Shown: in pieces, positions 34,699 to 43,758 of the stretch
How the letters are laid out: each line of letters opens with the position of its first letter
Position numbering within the stretch: the first letter of the stretch is position 1
Source: Niabella beijingensis
Lineage (GTDB): Bacteria > Bacteroidota > Bacteroidia > Chitinophagales > Chitinophagaceae
Length of the DNA: 64,000 bases
Assembly: GCF_020034665.1 (NCBI RefSeq)
Contig: NZ_JAIQDI010000001.1
Location: 682,001 to 746,000 of the forward strand
Direction of reading: 5' to 3'
Notes under the pieces: generated by a model
What the model was told of the DNA's origin: nothing
Database searches by the model: none
Seen by the model: only the letters and a program-made list of their open reading frames with translations
Translations under genes and position numbers: made by a program

Positions 34699-35121
34699 TT
34701 AGTTAGTAACTAAATCCCTACGCATGGTGAACTTAGTCTTGATCGGCAGCTTACCGGATGCTAAAGCCAGCGCCCTGCGTGCCACTTCCTCGCTTACCCC
34801 GTCCACTTCAAAAATGATACGCCCGGGTTGTACAACGGCAGCCCAATATTCCAGGTTACCTTTACCTTTACCCATACGAACCTCTGCAGGCTTCTTGGTG
34901 ATGGGTTTATCCGGGAAGATGCGGATCCATACGTTCCCCTCCCGCTTCATGCTACGGGTAAGGGCCTGACGGGCAGCCTCAATCTGGCGGTCTGTAATCC
35001 AGTGAGAATCCTGGGCTTTTAAAGCATAAGAACCAAACGAAATAGTTGTACCTCTTTTCGCGTCGCCTTTCATGCGACCTTTTTGCATTTTCCTGTGCTT
35101 TGTTCTCTTCGGTTGTAACAT
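34699..35121 (-). CDS. rplP: 50S ribosomal protein L16
   Basis: A 140-residue L16. [16 protein letters not shown] at the N-terminus, the GSYALKA strand, and the loop [12 protein letters not shown] are typical. L16 helps form the tRNA-binding site. Confidence 0.97.
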   Translation of the reverse strand: MLQPKRTKHRKMQKGRMKGDAKRGTTISFGSYALKAQDSHWITDRQIEAARQALTRSMKREGNVWIRIFPDKPITKKPAEVRMGKGKGNLEYWAAVVQPGRIIFEVDGVSEEVARRALALASGKLPIKTKFTMRRDLVTN

Positions 35122-35129
35122 TCTACAAT

Positions 35130-35210
35130 AATTTGAAAATTTGAGAATTTGAAAATTTGAGAATTAAACTGAGCCACGTTCAAATTGACTCATTTTCAAA
35201 TTTTCAAATT
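35130..35210. repeat. 8-bp-unit inverted repeat element (copy B) between rpsC and rplP
   Basis: The left arm is a nearly exact array ATTTGAAA, ATTTGAGA, ATTTGAAA, ATTTGAGA (35131-35162). The right arm CATTTTCAAATTTTCAAATT (35191-35210) is its reverse complement over two units. The spacer is about 28 bp. It lies seven bases from the rpsC stop codon. It shares its architecture with copy A. Confidence 0.72.
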
Positions 35211-35217
35211 AAATAAA

Positions 35218-35976
35218 TTAATTTCTTTTTTCTCTTCCACCACCGCGGCGATCACCTCTCCGGTCGTCTCTGCGATGTTCTCTTCTTTCACCACCACCTA
35301 CATTCTTATCGTTACCCGAAATAAAGTTCGGGTTCAGGTCACGCTTGGCCAGTACCTCTCCTTTACAGATCCATACCTTGATACCGATCTTTCCGTAAAC
35401 GGTCTGAGCAAATACGTTGGCATAATCAATATCCATCCGGAACGTATGCAGGGGCACACGGCCTTGTTTGAACTCTTCGCTCCGCGCAATTTCAGCTCCA
35501 CCCAAACGACCGCTCAGTTTCACTTTGATCCCTTCAGCACCCATACGCAACGCAGAAGCAATGGCCATTTTGGTAGCACGCTTAAAGTTGATACGGTTTT
35601 CGATCTGACGGGCAATAGTATCCCCAACGATCATCGCATCTGTTTCAGGACGGCGGATCTCCAGGATATTGATCTGCACATCATCGTTCTGCGTCAGCTT
35701 CTTCAGCTCTTCTTTGATGCGGTCAACCTCACCACCACCTTTACCAATAATGATTCCTGGCTTGGAGGTATGAATAGTAATAATTAATTTACCTAAGGTT
35801 CTTTCGATAACAATTTTAGAGATCCCTCCCTTATTGATACGGGCATTCAGGTAGGTTCTGATTTTATTGTCTTCGATTAACTTAGAAGCAAAATCTTTTT
35901 TGCTTCCATACCAGTTAGATTCCCATCCGCGGATGATGCCTAACCTGTTACCAATTGGATTTGCTTTTTGACCCAT
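35218..35976 (-). CDS. rpsC: 30S ribosomal protein S3 with Arg/Gly-rich tail
   Basis: A 252-residue S3. The KH domain carries [18 protein letters not shown], and the C-terminal domain has [25 protein letters not shown]. After about residue 220 a basic tail rich in Arg, Gly and Asp ([19 protein letters not shown]) extends beyond the conserved core. S3 forms the mRNA entry channel. The tail has no counterpart in the Escherichia coli protein. Confidence 0.95.
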   Translation of the reverse strand: MGQKANPIGNRLGIIRGWESNWYGSKKDFASKLIEDNKIRTYLNARINKGGISKIVIERTLGKLIITIHTSKPGIIIGKGGGEVDRIKEELKKLTQNDDVQINILEIRRPETDAMIVGDTIARQIENRINFKRATKMAIASALRMGAEGIKVKLSGRLGGAEIARSEEFKQGRVPLHTFRMDIDYANVFAQTVYGKIGIKVWICKGEVLAKRDLNPNFISGNDKNVGGGERREHRRDDRRGDRRGGGREKRN

Positions 35977-35985
35977 ATTTATTGG

Positions 35986-36465
35986 TTATGCTTTTTTAGA
36001 TTCTTTAGTTGACTTTTTAGCAGCAGCTTTTTTCTTAGCCGGAGCTTTTGCACTTACTTCCTTCACTTCTTCAACAGGAGCAGCTTTTTCTGCAGCAGCT
36101 GCTTTCTTTGCGGCTTTCTTATCGGTTGTACCGGCTACATCCACCACCAGCGTTACATGGTTGCTGCGTTTGCGAACACGGTAGCCACGACCTTGCGGAG
36201 CAGGACGCATGCGTTTTAATGTTCTGCCACCATCCACGAAAATGGTTTTTACCACCAGACCGGATTCGTCTTCCCCTTCATTGGCCTGTTTCCAGTTTAC
36301 AATGGCGCTTAATACCAGTTTGCGCAACGGTACTGCGGGGTGTTTGGGATTGTGCTCCAGTTCGGCCAATACCAAATCCACTCTTTGGCCACGAATCAAA
36401 TCAGCCAACAACCTCATTTTACGAGGAGAAGTCGGATAATTTCTAAGTTTTGCTACTGCTTCCAT
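35986..36465 (-). CDS. rplV: 50S ribosomal protein L22 with Lys/Ala-rich extension
   Basis: A 159-residue L22. The core includes [20 protein letters not shown] and the tunnel hairpin [28 protein letters not shown]. The core ends near residue 115; the remaining 44 or so residues are rich in Lys, Ala and Glu ([12 protein letters not shown], then [12 protein letters not shown]). Such a tail is probably disordered and may contact rRNA or the ribosome surface. Confidence 0.95.
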   Translation of the reverse strand: MEAVAKLRNYPTSPRKMRLLADLIRGQRVDLVLAELEHNPKHPAVPLRKLVLSAIVNWKQANEGEDESGLVVKTIFVDGGRTLKRMRPAPQGRGYRVRKRSNHVTLVVDVAGTTDKKAAKKAAAAEKAAPVEEVKEVSAKAPAKKKAAAKKSTKESKKA

Positions 36466-36503
36466 TATAATTAATTTCTTAACGTATGCGTTCTTTTTAT
36501 AAT

Positions 36504-36773
36504 TTATTTCTTATCGCCCGCGTGTCCTTTAAAGTTGCGGGTTGGTGCAAACTCACCCAGTTTATGCCCTACCATAAACTCAGTAACATATACAGGAATG
36601 AATTTATTACCATTATGTACTGCAAAAGTGTGGCCTACAAAATCGGGTGTAATGGTAGAGCGACGGCTCCAGGTTTTGATTACAGCCTTTTTTCCTTTTC
36701 CTTCATTAATAGCCAGCACTTTCTTTTCCAAGTGGGTTGCTACATAAGGACCTTTTTTTATCGAACGAGCCAT
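36504..36773 (-). CDS. rpsS: 30S ribosomal protein S19
   Basis: An 89-residue S19. [42 protein letters not shown] and the [17 protein letters not shown] end are diagnostic. Confidence 0.97.
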   Translation of the reverse strand: MARSIKKGPYVATHLEKKVLAINEGKGKKAVIKTWSRRSTITPDFVGHTFAVHNGNKFIPVYVTEFMVGHKLGEFAPTRNFKGHAGDKK

Positions 36774-36783
36774 ATTTATTTTT

Positions 36784-36816
36784 TAAATTCTAAATTTCAA
36801 AATTCTAAATGTCAAA
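36784..36816. repeat. tandem 15-bp repeat between rplB and rpsS
   Basis: Two imperfect copies of a unit close to AAATTCTAAATKTCA stand side by side and directly abut the rplB stop codon at 36817-36819. It is A/T-rich and without an inverted arm. Confidence 0.45.
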
Positions 36817-37656
36817 TTATTTAGCCAGTTTGCTACCGTTCTTACGCTGGATAATGAGTTTATCGCTTGCTTTACCAACGGTTCTTGTTTTTTCACCTTT
36901 GGCGTATTTACCGGTACGGCTGCGCGGGTGACCACCGGAAGCTCTACCTTCACCACCTCCCATCGGGTGATCAACAGGGTTCATTGCCACACCACGGTTT
37001 CTCGGGCGGATGCCTCTCCATCTGTTTCTACCGGCCTTACCCATGCTTTGCAGGCTGTGATCGCTGTTGCTTACCACACCCACCGTTGCAAAACAGTTGA
37101 TCAGTACTTTTCTCAGCTCACCGGAAGGCATTTTCAATACCGCGTATTTTTCTTCCTTGTTGGTCAGCTGAGCAGAAGCACCGGCACTACGGGAGATCTT
37201 ACCGCCCTGTCCGGGGTTCAGTTCAATATTGTGTACGTTGGTACCCAACGGCATGTTCTTTAACTGCAGTGCATTACCGATCTCAGGAGCCACCGCGTTT
37301 CCGCTGATCACTTCTGTTCCAACTGCCAGGCCCTGAGGGGCAAGGATGTAACGCTTTTCACCATCAGCATATTCCAGCAGCGCGATAAAGGCCGTGCGGT
37401 TCGGATCGTATTCAATGCTGGCTACTTTTGCAACCACATCATGTTTGTCTCTTTTAAAATCTACAACACGATATTTCTTCTTATGACCACCACCGCGGTA
37501 GCGCATGGTTAAACGACCGGAAGAGTTCCGTCCGCCGGTGCTCTTCTTGGTTTCCACCAGGCTCTTTTCAGGCTGGTTTGTAGTCACCTCAGAAAATGAA
37601 TTTCCGATTCTCCAACGCGTACCGGCAGTTACCGGTTTAAACTTTCTTACTGACAT
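36817..37656 (-). CDS. rplB: 50S ribosomal protein L2
   Basis: A 279-residue L2. [37 protein letters not shown] and the C-terminal [17 protein letters not shown], which contains the His important for peptidyl transfer, are present. The start at 37656 ([15 protein letters not shown]) is homologous; eight more codons upstream are in frame but unlikely. Confidence 0.97.
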   Translation of the reverse strand: MSVRKFKPVTAGTRWRIGNSFSEVTTNQPEKSLVETKKSTGGRNSSGRLTMRYRGGGHKKKYRVVDFKRDKHDVVAKVASIEYDPNRTAFIALLEYADGEKRYILAPQGLAVGTEVISGNAVAPEIGNALQLKNMPLGTNVHNIELNPGQGGKISRSAGASAQLTNKEEKYAVLKMPSGELRKVLINCFATVGVVSNSDHSLQSMGKAGRNRWRGIRPRNRGVAMNPVDHPMGGGEGRASGGHPRSRTGKYAKGEKTRTVGKASDKLIIQRKNGSKLAK

Positions 37657-37816
37657 CTTTTTAAAAATTTCAAATTCCAAAAGTCAAATCTCGATCCCAG
37701 ATCTTCTGCTATTTGCTTTTTGTTATTTGGCTCTTGTTATTTTTATTAATTCCAACACTTCGCGGCGGTTGATTGCCTTTCTTTTTTTGTTAATCGTTCA
37801 TTATTCATTCATGAAC

Positions 37817-38116
37817 TTAGATATTCGCATACAGGTCGATCTCCTCGCCTTCTGCCACGGTTACATATGCTTTTTTGTAACCGGATTTGCGGCCCTGGAT
37901 AAAACCGGCTTTTGTATAGCGGGTCTTGTTCTTTGCAGGTGCAACAACTGTATTGACGCTGGTAACGGTAACACCGTAAAAAGTTTCAATTGCTTTTTTT
38001 ATTTCCAGCTTGTTTGATTTTTTTGCCACCTTAAATGCATAGCGACGCAGTTTTTCCTGCTGTGCGTTTGCCTTTTCGGTTAAAATCGGTTTGATTAATA
38101 TTTCAGATGGTTTCAT
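37817..38116 (-). CDS. rplW: 50S ribosomal protein L23
   Basis: A 99-residue L23 at the tunnel exit. MKPSEILIKPILTEKANAQ, KLEIKKAIETFYGVTVTSVNT and the AYVTVAEGEEIDL end fit. A spacer of about 160 bases toward rplB contains further A/T-rich repeats. Confidence 0.95.
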   Translation of the reverse strand: MKPSEILIKPILTEKANAQQEKLRRYAFKVAKKSNKLEIKKAIETFYGVTVTSVNTVVAPAKNKTRYTKAGFIQGRKSGYKKAYVTVAEGEEIDLYANI

Positions 38117-38144
38117 GACCAGATCTTTTTTCGGGGTTAAACTC

Positions 38145-38783
38145 TTAAGCTTCTACAGCCTCTAAATCTTCAGAAAATATTTTTGCAGCACCTTCAGAAA
38201 GTACCAGTACTTCCGAGTTCACAATATCATAGGTATTGATATCGCTCAGCGGCAATGCCAGCACAGAAGGCACATTACGCAGGGACAGTTCAACATTGTC
38301 ATTAGGCTCGGCCAGGATGAACATGGATTTCTTTTCGCTCACATTCCATTTGCCCAGGGCAGCGGTCAGTGTTTTTGTTTTGGGCGCATCCAGGTTGATG
38401 TCCTCCACCACTACAATGGCATTGGCCTTTGCTTTATAGGAAAGCGCAGAGATCTTTGCCAGGTCCTTTACTTTCTTATTCAGTTTGAAACTGTAGTCGC
38501 GGGGCTTGGGTCCGAAGATGGTACCACCACCTTTGTACAGCGGGTTACGGATATTACCTTTACGGCTTCCTCCGGTTCCTTTTTGTTTGTGCAGTTTACG
38601 GCTGGCACCCTGTACTTCAGCACGGGTCTTTACTTTATGGGTACCCTGACGCTGTGCGGCCAGGTATTGTTTTACCGCCAGATAAATTACATGATCATTG
38701 GGTTCTGCACCAAAAATATCATCAGGCAATTCAACAGAACGGCCAGTGCCTTTACCTTCTATATTTAAAACTTCAATTTGCAT
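38145..38783 (-). CDS. rplD: 50S ribosomal protein L4
   Basis: A 212-residue L4. The tunnel loop KTRAEVQGASRKLHKQKGTGGSR-type region and the FGPKPRDYSFKLNKKVK segment are clear. In Escherichia coli L4 controls the S10 operon by binding its leader; whether the structured spacer before rplC here plays such a part is unknown. Confidence 0.96.
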   Translation of the reverse strand: MQIEVLNIEGKGTGRSVELPDDIFGAEPNDHVIYLAVKQYLAAQRQGTHKVKTRAEVQGASRKLHKQKGTGGSRKGNIRNPLYKGGGTIFGPKPRDYSFKLNKKVKDLAKISALSYKAKANAIVVVEDINLDAPKTKTLTAALGKWNVSEKKSMFILAEPNDNVELSLRNVPSVLALPLSDINTYDIVNSEVLVLSEGAAKIFSEDLEAVEA

Positions 38784-38818
38784 TTTCTATGATTTTATGT
38801 GTTACAGTAAACCGGATC

Positions 38819-39436
38819 TTATTTTTGAATGAAAACTATAGAACCGATATGGCCCGGTACTGAACCGCTCACCAGGATGTAATTTTTTTCCGGGAAGATC
38901 TTCACCACTTTCAACCCTTTCAGTTTTACGCGGTCGCCACCCATGCGGCCTGCCATGCGCATACCTTTCATTACACGGCTGGCATCAGAGGAGTTACCCA
39001 AAGAACCGGGAGCACGCTGACGATCGTGCTGACCGTGCGACTGCTCTCCTACCCCGTGGAAACCATGACGTTTTACAACACCCTGGAAACCTTTACCTTT
39101 TGTAGTACCTACTACATCTACTTTTTCACCTTCTTCGAAGATGTCAACAGTAATGGTATCACCAAGATTCTTTTCTAAGGAATAATCTCTGAACTCTTTT
39201 GAGAATTTTTTTGCGGAAGTGTTAGCTTTGGCGAAGTGGTTTTTCTCTGGTTGTGAAACGCGATTTTCTTTTTTATCGCCGAAAGAGATCTGAAGCGCAT
39301 TGTAACCGTCTGATTCTGATGTTTTTACCTGCGTTACAACACATGGACCTGCCTCAATGATCGTGCAGGCTGTTTGTTTACCTGAGGGATCATAGATACT
39401 GGTCATTCCCAATTTTTTCCCAATAATACCTTTCAT
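38819..39436 (-). CDS. rplC: 50S ribosomal protein L3
   Basis: A 205-residue L3. [20 protein letters not shown] at the N-terminus, then [14 protein letters not shown] and the [14 protein letters not shown] central loop, followed by [16 protein letters not shown]. It is preceded by a 280-nt spacer with strong secondary structure potential. Confidence 0.97.
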   Translation of the reverse strand: MKGIIGKKLGMTSIYDPSGKQTACTIIEAGPCVVTQVKTSESDGYNALQISFGDKKENRVSQPEKNHFAKANTSAKKFSKEFRDYSLEKNLGDTITVDIFEEGEKVDVVGTTKGKGFQGVVKRHGFHGVGEQSHGQHDRQRAPGSLGNSSDASRVMKGMRMAGRMGGDRVKLKGLKVVKIFPEKNYILVSGSVPGHIGSIVFIQK

Positions 39437-39716
39437 TGTTATGTAGTTTTACGCCCTGCAGGATTATTGGGACTTCCGGCAATATGCCGGAATCGATCCC
39501 CGTTTGCTACCGACCTTTTCCGTTGTTTTCCGCTTTAGCGGAATTGGGAAGTACCGGTAGTAAACAAACCCTGAATGGCTTGTTTTTATGTTTTACTTCG
39601 TTTAATTTCTTAAGAAGCTGGATTTCAGAGCTCTTTTCTTCCCGCTTGCGGAAATTGAGAGGTGAAAAATAATTTTAAAAAAGAACTGACGCCACAGGCT
39701 TGATGCCGGCCGGGAC
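39437..39716 (-). ncRNA. structured spacer (candidate regulatory leader) between rpsJ and rplC
   Basis: On the transcribed strand the spacer can form: hairpin UUCCGC/GCGG(G)AA at about 39639-39653; a long-range stem of about 10 pairs between GUUUACUACCG (39555-39565) and CGGUAGCAAAC (39500-39510), with one A-C mismatch, enclosing hairpin UUCCGC-UAAA-GCGGAA (39528-39543); and a perfect 8-bp hairpin UUCCGGCA/UGCCGGAA (39474-39492) extended by GGGA/UCCC. No T-run follows, so it is not a terminator. A leader or processing role is inference. Confidence 0.5.
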
Positions 39717-40022
39717 TTAGGCCTTGATCTCTACTTCCACACCGCTTGGCAGATCCAGCTTGGAAAGCGCATCCACAGTACGGGAAGAAGAAGTATAAAT
39801 ATCCAATAATCTCTTGTGCGTTGCCAGCTGAAACTGCTCACGGCTCTTTTTGTTCACGTGAGGAGAACGAAGAACCGTAAAGATTTTACGGTGAGTGGGC
39901 AAAGGAATGGGCCCCGTAACAACTGCACCAGTGCTGCGCACTGTTTTTACGATTTTCTCTGCTGATTTATCAACCAGGTTGTGATCGTAAGACTGTAATT
40001 TAATTCTGATTCTCTGTGACAT
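39717..40022 (-). CDS. rpsJ: 30S ribosomal protein S10
   Basis: A 101-residue S10, first gene of the cluster. [53 protein letters not shown] and the end VEVEIKA are typical. The protein also serves in antitermination with NusB in other bacteria. Confidence 0.97.
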   Translation of the reverse strand: MSQRIRIKLQSYDHNLVDKSAEKIVKTVRSTGAVVTGPIPLPTHRKIFTVLRSPHVNKKSREQFQLATHKRLLDIYTSSSRTVDALSKLDLPSGVEVEIKA

Positions 40023-40030
40023 TGGATAAA

Positions 40031-40059
40031 TCCCAATTTTATTTGGGAGTGCAAATGTA
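40031..40059 (-). promoter_or_regulatory. S10 operon promoter and short 5' UTR stem
   Basis: The -7 box TACATTTG (40052-40059, minus strand) lies 29 nt upstream of the rpsJ ATG. A small inverted repeat TCCCAA/TTGGGA (40031-40048) follows at the predicted 5' end. No clear -33 TTTG was found at 19-21 nt. Confidence 0.5.
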
Positions 40060-40273
40060 CAGTCTCCTTTTGAAATAAACTAATTTTTGGCGATTAATTT
40101 CCGGAATTACAGAAAAATAACCGGCAAATTACCAACCGGGGCCGGGATATCGGCTTTTAACGGCCATCCGCTCCTCACTTCCGATCCCGGAAAAATTACC
40201 CGAAAACCGGTATTTAAGATGCTGGAACCGAATATTACATTTGTCTCTTCTCCCGGCACTAAAAAAATGTACC

Positions 40274-40894
40274 ATGAAAATCAGCAAGATAGCTATTTTA
40301 TTCCTTAGTATATGCCTGTTCACCGGTCAGGCTTCCGCCCAATATGTTCAGCCGGAGCGGGACGATACCATACGGATGTATCCCAAAGCGGTCTTCGACA
40401 CCAGCTCGGCAAAAACGGCACTGGCATTGGGGAAAGCCACCATAAAAGGGGTGGCTTTTACCCGCCCTACCGACCAGGGCTTCGGCATCAAGACCGGAAA
40501 AAAAATATACGCCAACAAGATCACCATCACGCTTTTCCCGGTAACCCCCTATTTAACGGAATACCTGGCTCTTAAGAAAAAGGAAAATTATAAAAAGCTG
40601 AAATTTGCCTATGTAACACCCGCTTTTTTTCATTACCGCCTTACCGCAGTTACCAATAGTGCGGGTGAATTCACATTTCCGCAGATGAAACCGGGCAGGT
40701 ATTATCTGACGGGGAGTTTGCCGTGGTACCAGACCGGCACCTATAATAAATATACCGGTTCGGGATATGGCTCCTATGGAGGCAGGGTCGATTATTACGA
40801 AAACCGGCCGTACCGGAATGATTACAGCGAACCGCTGGAGAAATTTGTAGAAATAAAATCCGACGGGGAAGTCTTAGAGGTCAGGCTCAAATAA
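40274..40894 (+). CDS. secreted protein with carboxypeptidase-regulatory-like region
   Basis: A 206-residue protein with a signal peptide ending ASAQ (about residue 22). The segment SAGEFTFPQMKPGRYYLTGSL resembles the carboxypeptidase D regulatory-like beta domain used in many Bacteroidota exported proteins. A Gly/Tyr-rich stretch (TGSGYGSYGG, with many Tyr) follows near residue 165. Function is unknown. The ATG at 40274 is used; an in-frame start 11 codons upstream is less likely. It is divergent from the S10 operon and converges on the next gene, six bases away. Confidence 0.72.
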   Translation: MKISKIAILFLSICLFTGQASAQYVQPERDDTIRMYPKAVFDTSSAKTALALGKATIKGVAFTRPTDQGFGIKTGKKIYANKITITLFPVTPYLTEYLALKKKENYKKLKFAYVTPAFFHYRLTAVTNSAGEFTFPQMKPGRYYLTGSLPWYQTGTYNKYTGSGYGSYGGRVDYYENRPYRNDYSEPLEKFVEIKSDGEVLEVRLK

Positions 40895-40899
40895 CCGGT

Positions 40900-41703
40900 T
40901 CAGCGGGCTCCTTCTCTTAAAAAACGGGCCAGTTCCGGGATCTTATCGGTATTGATATAATCTGTTCCCAGCTTTTTAAAATACGTCCAGGCCACCGTAT
41001 TATCGGGCGCGCCCCAGAAACGTATGGGTTTTCCTGCCTCATGCGCGTGCCGGATAGCCGCCTCAAGTGCTTTTGTGGATGCAGCGTCCGCCTGACCTGA
41101 ACCGTTCCAGGAGCTGTATTGCCTGAAGTTGGCGCTGAACAAAGCGACTTTTTCCAGATTTTCCGGCTTATAATGATAGGCCAGGTCCCCGTCAAACCAG
41201 ATAAACCCGGGATAGGCAGCTAAAGAATCCTTATCGGGCTGGTTTCCCGTGATCACGATACGGACGGTCTTATTCCCGGTGATTTCCGGGTAATGTTCCA
41301 GCTGTTTTATAATGGCGTCCAGCGTGGCCTTTCCTTCTGTTTTACAATCTATAAGCAGCAACAGCTTTTTTCCGGGATCTTTATAGATGGTTCCGTTATT
41401 TTCCCGGATCAGCTGCCGGATCGGATCCAGATAAAGCTGCTTCAGGTTGCGCTCCGGGCGGATGTCCCGTGCATTGTGTGCTACAGGCAGGTCATCATTA
41501 ACAAAGAACACGTCCGCCTCAATGGAGCCGAATTCCTGCTCAAAAGCTGCCCGGAACGGGCGCTGCTGCTCATAGTCGTTATGGGAATGGGCATTCTGAA
41601 CCGTATACGCAGCAGGCTGCGCCATAACCGACAGGGAGATCAAAAGCCCGATGGCGAGCCCTGAGATCCATTTCAGTCCGGTATAAGCTCCTTTAAATAC
41701 CAT
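40900..41703 (-). CDS. secreted glycerophosphodiesterase/PI-PLC-like phosphodiesterase
   Basis: A 267-residue protein with a signal peptide (about residues 1-28) and a TIM-barrel-like phosphodiesterase core. AHSHNDYEQ near residue 38, SIEADVFF, and VAHNARD give the His, Glu, Asp and His residues expected for the GDPD/PI-PLC-like group; FWGAPDN occurs near the end. Likely cleaves a phosphodiester in lipids or teichoic-type polymers; substrate unknown. It starts eight bases after the def stop and probably shares the def transcript. Confidence 0.8.
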   Translation of the reverse strand: MVFKGAYTGLKWISGLAIGLLISLSVMAQPAAYTVQNAHSHNDYEQQRPFRAAFEQEFGSIEADVFFVNDDLPVAHNARDIRPERNLKQLYLDPIRQLIRENNGTIYKDPGKKLLLLIDCKTEGKATLDAIIKQLEHYPEITGNKTVRIVITGNQPDKDSLAAYPGFIWFDGDLAYHYKPENLEKVALFSANFRQYSSWNGSGQADAASTKALEAAIRHAHEAGKPIRFWGAPDNTVAWTYFKKLGTDYINTDKIPELARFLREGAR

Positions 41704-41710
41704 TGGTCAT

Positions 41711-42286
41711 TTAATTAAAAGACATTTTATAATCCACCTTTATTTTCCCGTTGGAAATATCATTCAGCTTCCCCTTGATCAGCTTTTTTCTGAGCGAAGG
41801 CAGGTAGTCGATAAACAGCTTCCCCTCAATATGATCGTATTCATGAAGGATCACCCGGGCGGTGATGCCGTTAAAGGTACGGGTATGCTGCTGAAAGGTT
41901 TCATCCTGGTAGGTAATGGTAACCGTTTCATTACGCATCACATCCTCCCGGATCTTGGGAATGCTGAGACAGCCTTCATTATAGCTCCAGAGCTCCCCTT
42001 CGAGTGTTTTTATATGGGCATTGATAAAGGTTTGCTTGATCCCTTCATCTCCGGGGTACAGGTCCTTTTCATCCTCATCAAGATTTTCAATGATCTGGGC
42101 ACTATCCACCACAAACAGGCGGATGGGGCGGTTTACCTGGGGTGCAGCCAGTCCTACCCCATTGCTGGCATACATGGTTTCCCACATGGAATCGATCAGT
42201 GATGCTAACCCAGGGTACTGCGGATCAATGTCTTCTGCTACTTTTCTTAAAACAGGGTTGCCATAGGCAACGATTGGTAATATCAT
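41711..42286 (-). CDS. def: peptide deformylase
   Basis: A 191-residue enzyme that removes the formyl group from nascent proteins. The three motifs are present: GVGLAAPQ, EGCLSIP (metal-binding Cys) and HEYDH (metal-binding His residues and catalytic Glu). The ATG at 42284-42286 places MILPIVAYGNPVLR at the N-terminus as in relatives. A TACCTTTG box ends 4 nt before the ATG, so the mRNA is probably leaderless. Confidence 0.95.
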   Translation of the reverse strand: MILPIVAYGNPVLRKVAEDIDPQYPGLASLIDSMWETMYASNGVGLAAPQVNRPIRLFVVDSAQIIENLDEDEKDLYPGDEGIKQTFINAHIKTLEGELWSYNEGCLSIPKIREDVMRNETVTITYQDETFQQHTRTFNGITARVILHEYDHIEGKLFIDYLPSLRKKLIKGKLNDISNGKIKVDYKMSFN

Positions 42287-42290
42287 TTTG

Positions 42291-42298
42291 CAAAGGTA
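42291..42298 (-). promoter_or_regulatory. def -7 box abutting the start codon
   Basis: TACCTTTG on the minus strand, four nt before the def ATG. TCTG, near the TTTG consensus, lies 20 nt upstream. Confidence 0.65.
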
Positions 42299-42397
42299 CA
42301 GATTTGACAGGGAAGAATCAGACAGAGCAGGCAGGCATTTGCCGGCTGCGCGCCCCTGCAAGGCCTGCGATTATGATCCGTGCAAACGGAAAAAAAT

Positions 42398-43633
42398 TTA
42401 TTCTCCTGTTACTTTTACTATCCTGGAGTAGGCCACTGTACCATCCGTATCCACCTGCGCAATACGTACATAAAGAACGCTGCCTTCCGGCACATCCACC
42501 GCTGCATCTCCTTTCTGACAGGAAACCAGTGATAACATTGTGCTTCCGGCAATCATCGTCAGGAGGAGCTGCTGCCTGTTACGGCGTCTGATGAGCAGTA
42601 AAAATCCGAGAAATGCGGCGGCACTTAGCGCCAGTGCCCGGTTGGCAGCTGGTTGACGGATGCTCAGTTCATAGTTTATTACTGCCGACGAATGTCCTTC
42701 TGCCGATCTGGAAGCCACCGTTCCGGCCCTGGTGAATTCAACACCGTCTCCTGAGATCTCCACATCAAAGTGATCACAGTTTTGTTCGCTTACCGTGCTC
42801 CATTGTACCAGCAGGGAGCCATCACTGACAGCAGCCTGCACCGGGCCGAAGGTCACCGGCAGACTAAGGCCGTAACTGCAGCCTGTAGGCAATGGAAACG
42901 GCGTTAATGCCTGATTTTCCAGCTGCCAGTTGGCCGGTGTGTTCAGCTTTGTTCTTAACTCAGCTATCGAAACGGCGCTGCTGTTGGCACACATATAGAT
43001 CCCATTGTCCCTTTCTGAATTGAGCACGCCGGGAGTTAATACACCCATTACAGCGTTCGTGCCGGTGGTCAGTCCCGGAGGAAGTGCAGACCGGTTCTGG
43101 GTATAGGTCCACGAAGTACCGCCAACAACATCCCAGGTGGCATAGCTGCTGGCCGACTGCCCGAAGGAAGAGATCTCACTGTTCATATGGATACCACTGA
43201 TAAAAACGGGCGCGGCAGTGCTGCCCTGGTAGGCCAGTACCTGGTCTCCTGCCTGTGATAATATAAAGTCGCCCGCGGAACTGGCACTGCCACCACCGGT
43301 TATGTTCACCACTGCACCGGTTACGGTTACCGATACTTCAGAGAATGCCGGTAATGCAGGAGCCGTCCAGGTAAGCGTACCTTCGGCTGTACCAAACCCT
43401 GCAGGGGATGCGGCCGTGTTCCAGCCGTTGTCGGTAAAATTGATTATGGTATTCGCTGCTATTCCTCCCGGTCTTAAAATAACAAAGGAAAAGGAGGATT
43501 TTACATTATCATAGGCGTTATAGCCGGTAAAAGCGATATCACCTGGGGCTAATATTGTCTGAGCGATGGATTTCTGGGTCAGGGAGCATAAAAAAGCACT
43601 AAGTACTGTTAAGAGGATATAATTTTTTCGCAT
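42398..43633 (-). CDS. secreted beta-rich protein with a domain split by two hydrophobic segments
   Basis: A 411-residue protein with a signal peptide ending near SIAQ. Residues about 26-200 resemble lamin-tail-like domains seen in Bacteroidota (APGDIAFTGYN, then FTDNGWN). Residues about 255-325 form the first strands of a fibronectin-like domain typical of secreted Bacteroidota proteins (NCDHFDVEISGDGVEFT). The sequence then continues with a helix and basic stop (333-352), a second hydrophobic segment ending in a lipobox-like LVSC (Cys372), and the last strands VRIAQVDTDGTVAYSRIVKV, which normally complete the fibronectin-like domain. Function unknown. Confidence 0.75.
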   Translation of the reverse strand: MRKNYILLTVLSAFLCSLTQKSIAQTILAPGDIAFTGYNAYDNVKSSFSFVILRPGGIAANTIINFTDNGWNTAASPAGFGTAEGTLTWTAPALPAFSEVSVTVTGAVVNITGGGSASSAGDFILSQAGDQVLAYQGSTAAPVFISGIHMNSEISSFGQSASSYATWDVVGGTSWTYTQNRSALPPGLTTGTNAVMGVLTPGVLNSERDNGIYMCANSSAVSIAELRTKLNTPANWQLENQALTPFPLPTGCSYGLSLPVTFGPVQAAVSDGSLLVQWSTVSEQNCDHFDVEISGDGVEFTRAGTVASRSAEGHSSAVINYELSIRQPAANRALALSAAAFLGFLLLIRRRNRQQLLLTMIAGSTMLSLVSCQKGDAAVDVPEGSVLYVRIAQVDTDGTVAYSRIVKVTGE

Positions 43634-43758
43634 TTTGGTTGATGGACTGATTGAATCCAAATATAGTCAATAACTTATATAGATCGTGAAAAAATTTATA
43701 TATTATCACTATATCATTGGGGAAGCCACCACCATAAAGATCTTATTTATGCGCTCCT

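Noticed and set aside
31064..35210. CRISPR array made of the ATTTGARN units
   Set aside because: Units are 8 bp, directly adjacent without unique spacers, and there are no cas genes; these are tandem and inverted repeats, not a CRISPR.
40900..41195. Alternative frame of 92 codons on the minus strand within the phosphodiesterase gene
   Set aside because: It is out of frame with the recognised gene and carries no motif.
43661..43758. A/T-rich stretch TATATAG/TATATT as operator
   Set aside because: Only loose symmetry in A/T-rich sequence, with no conserved core.
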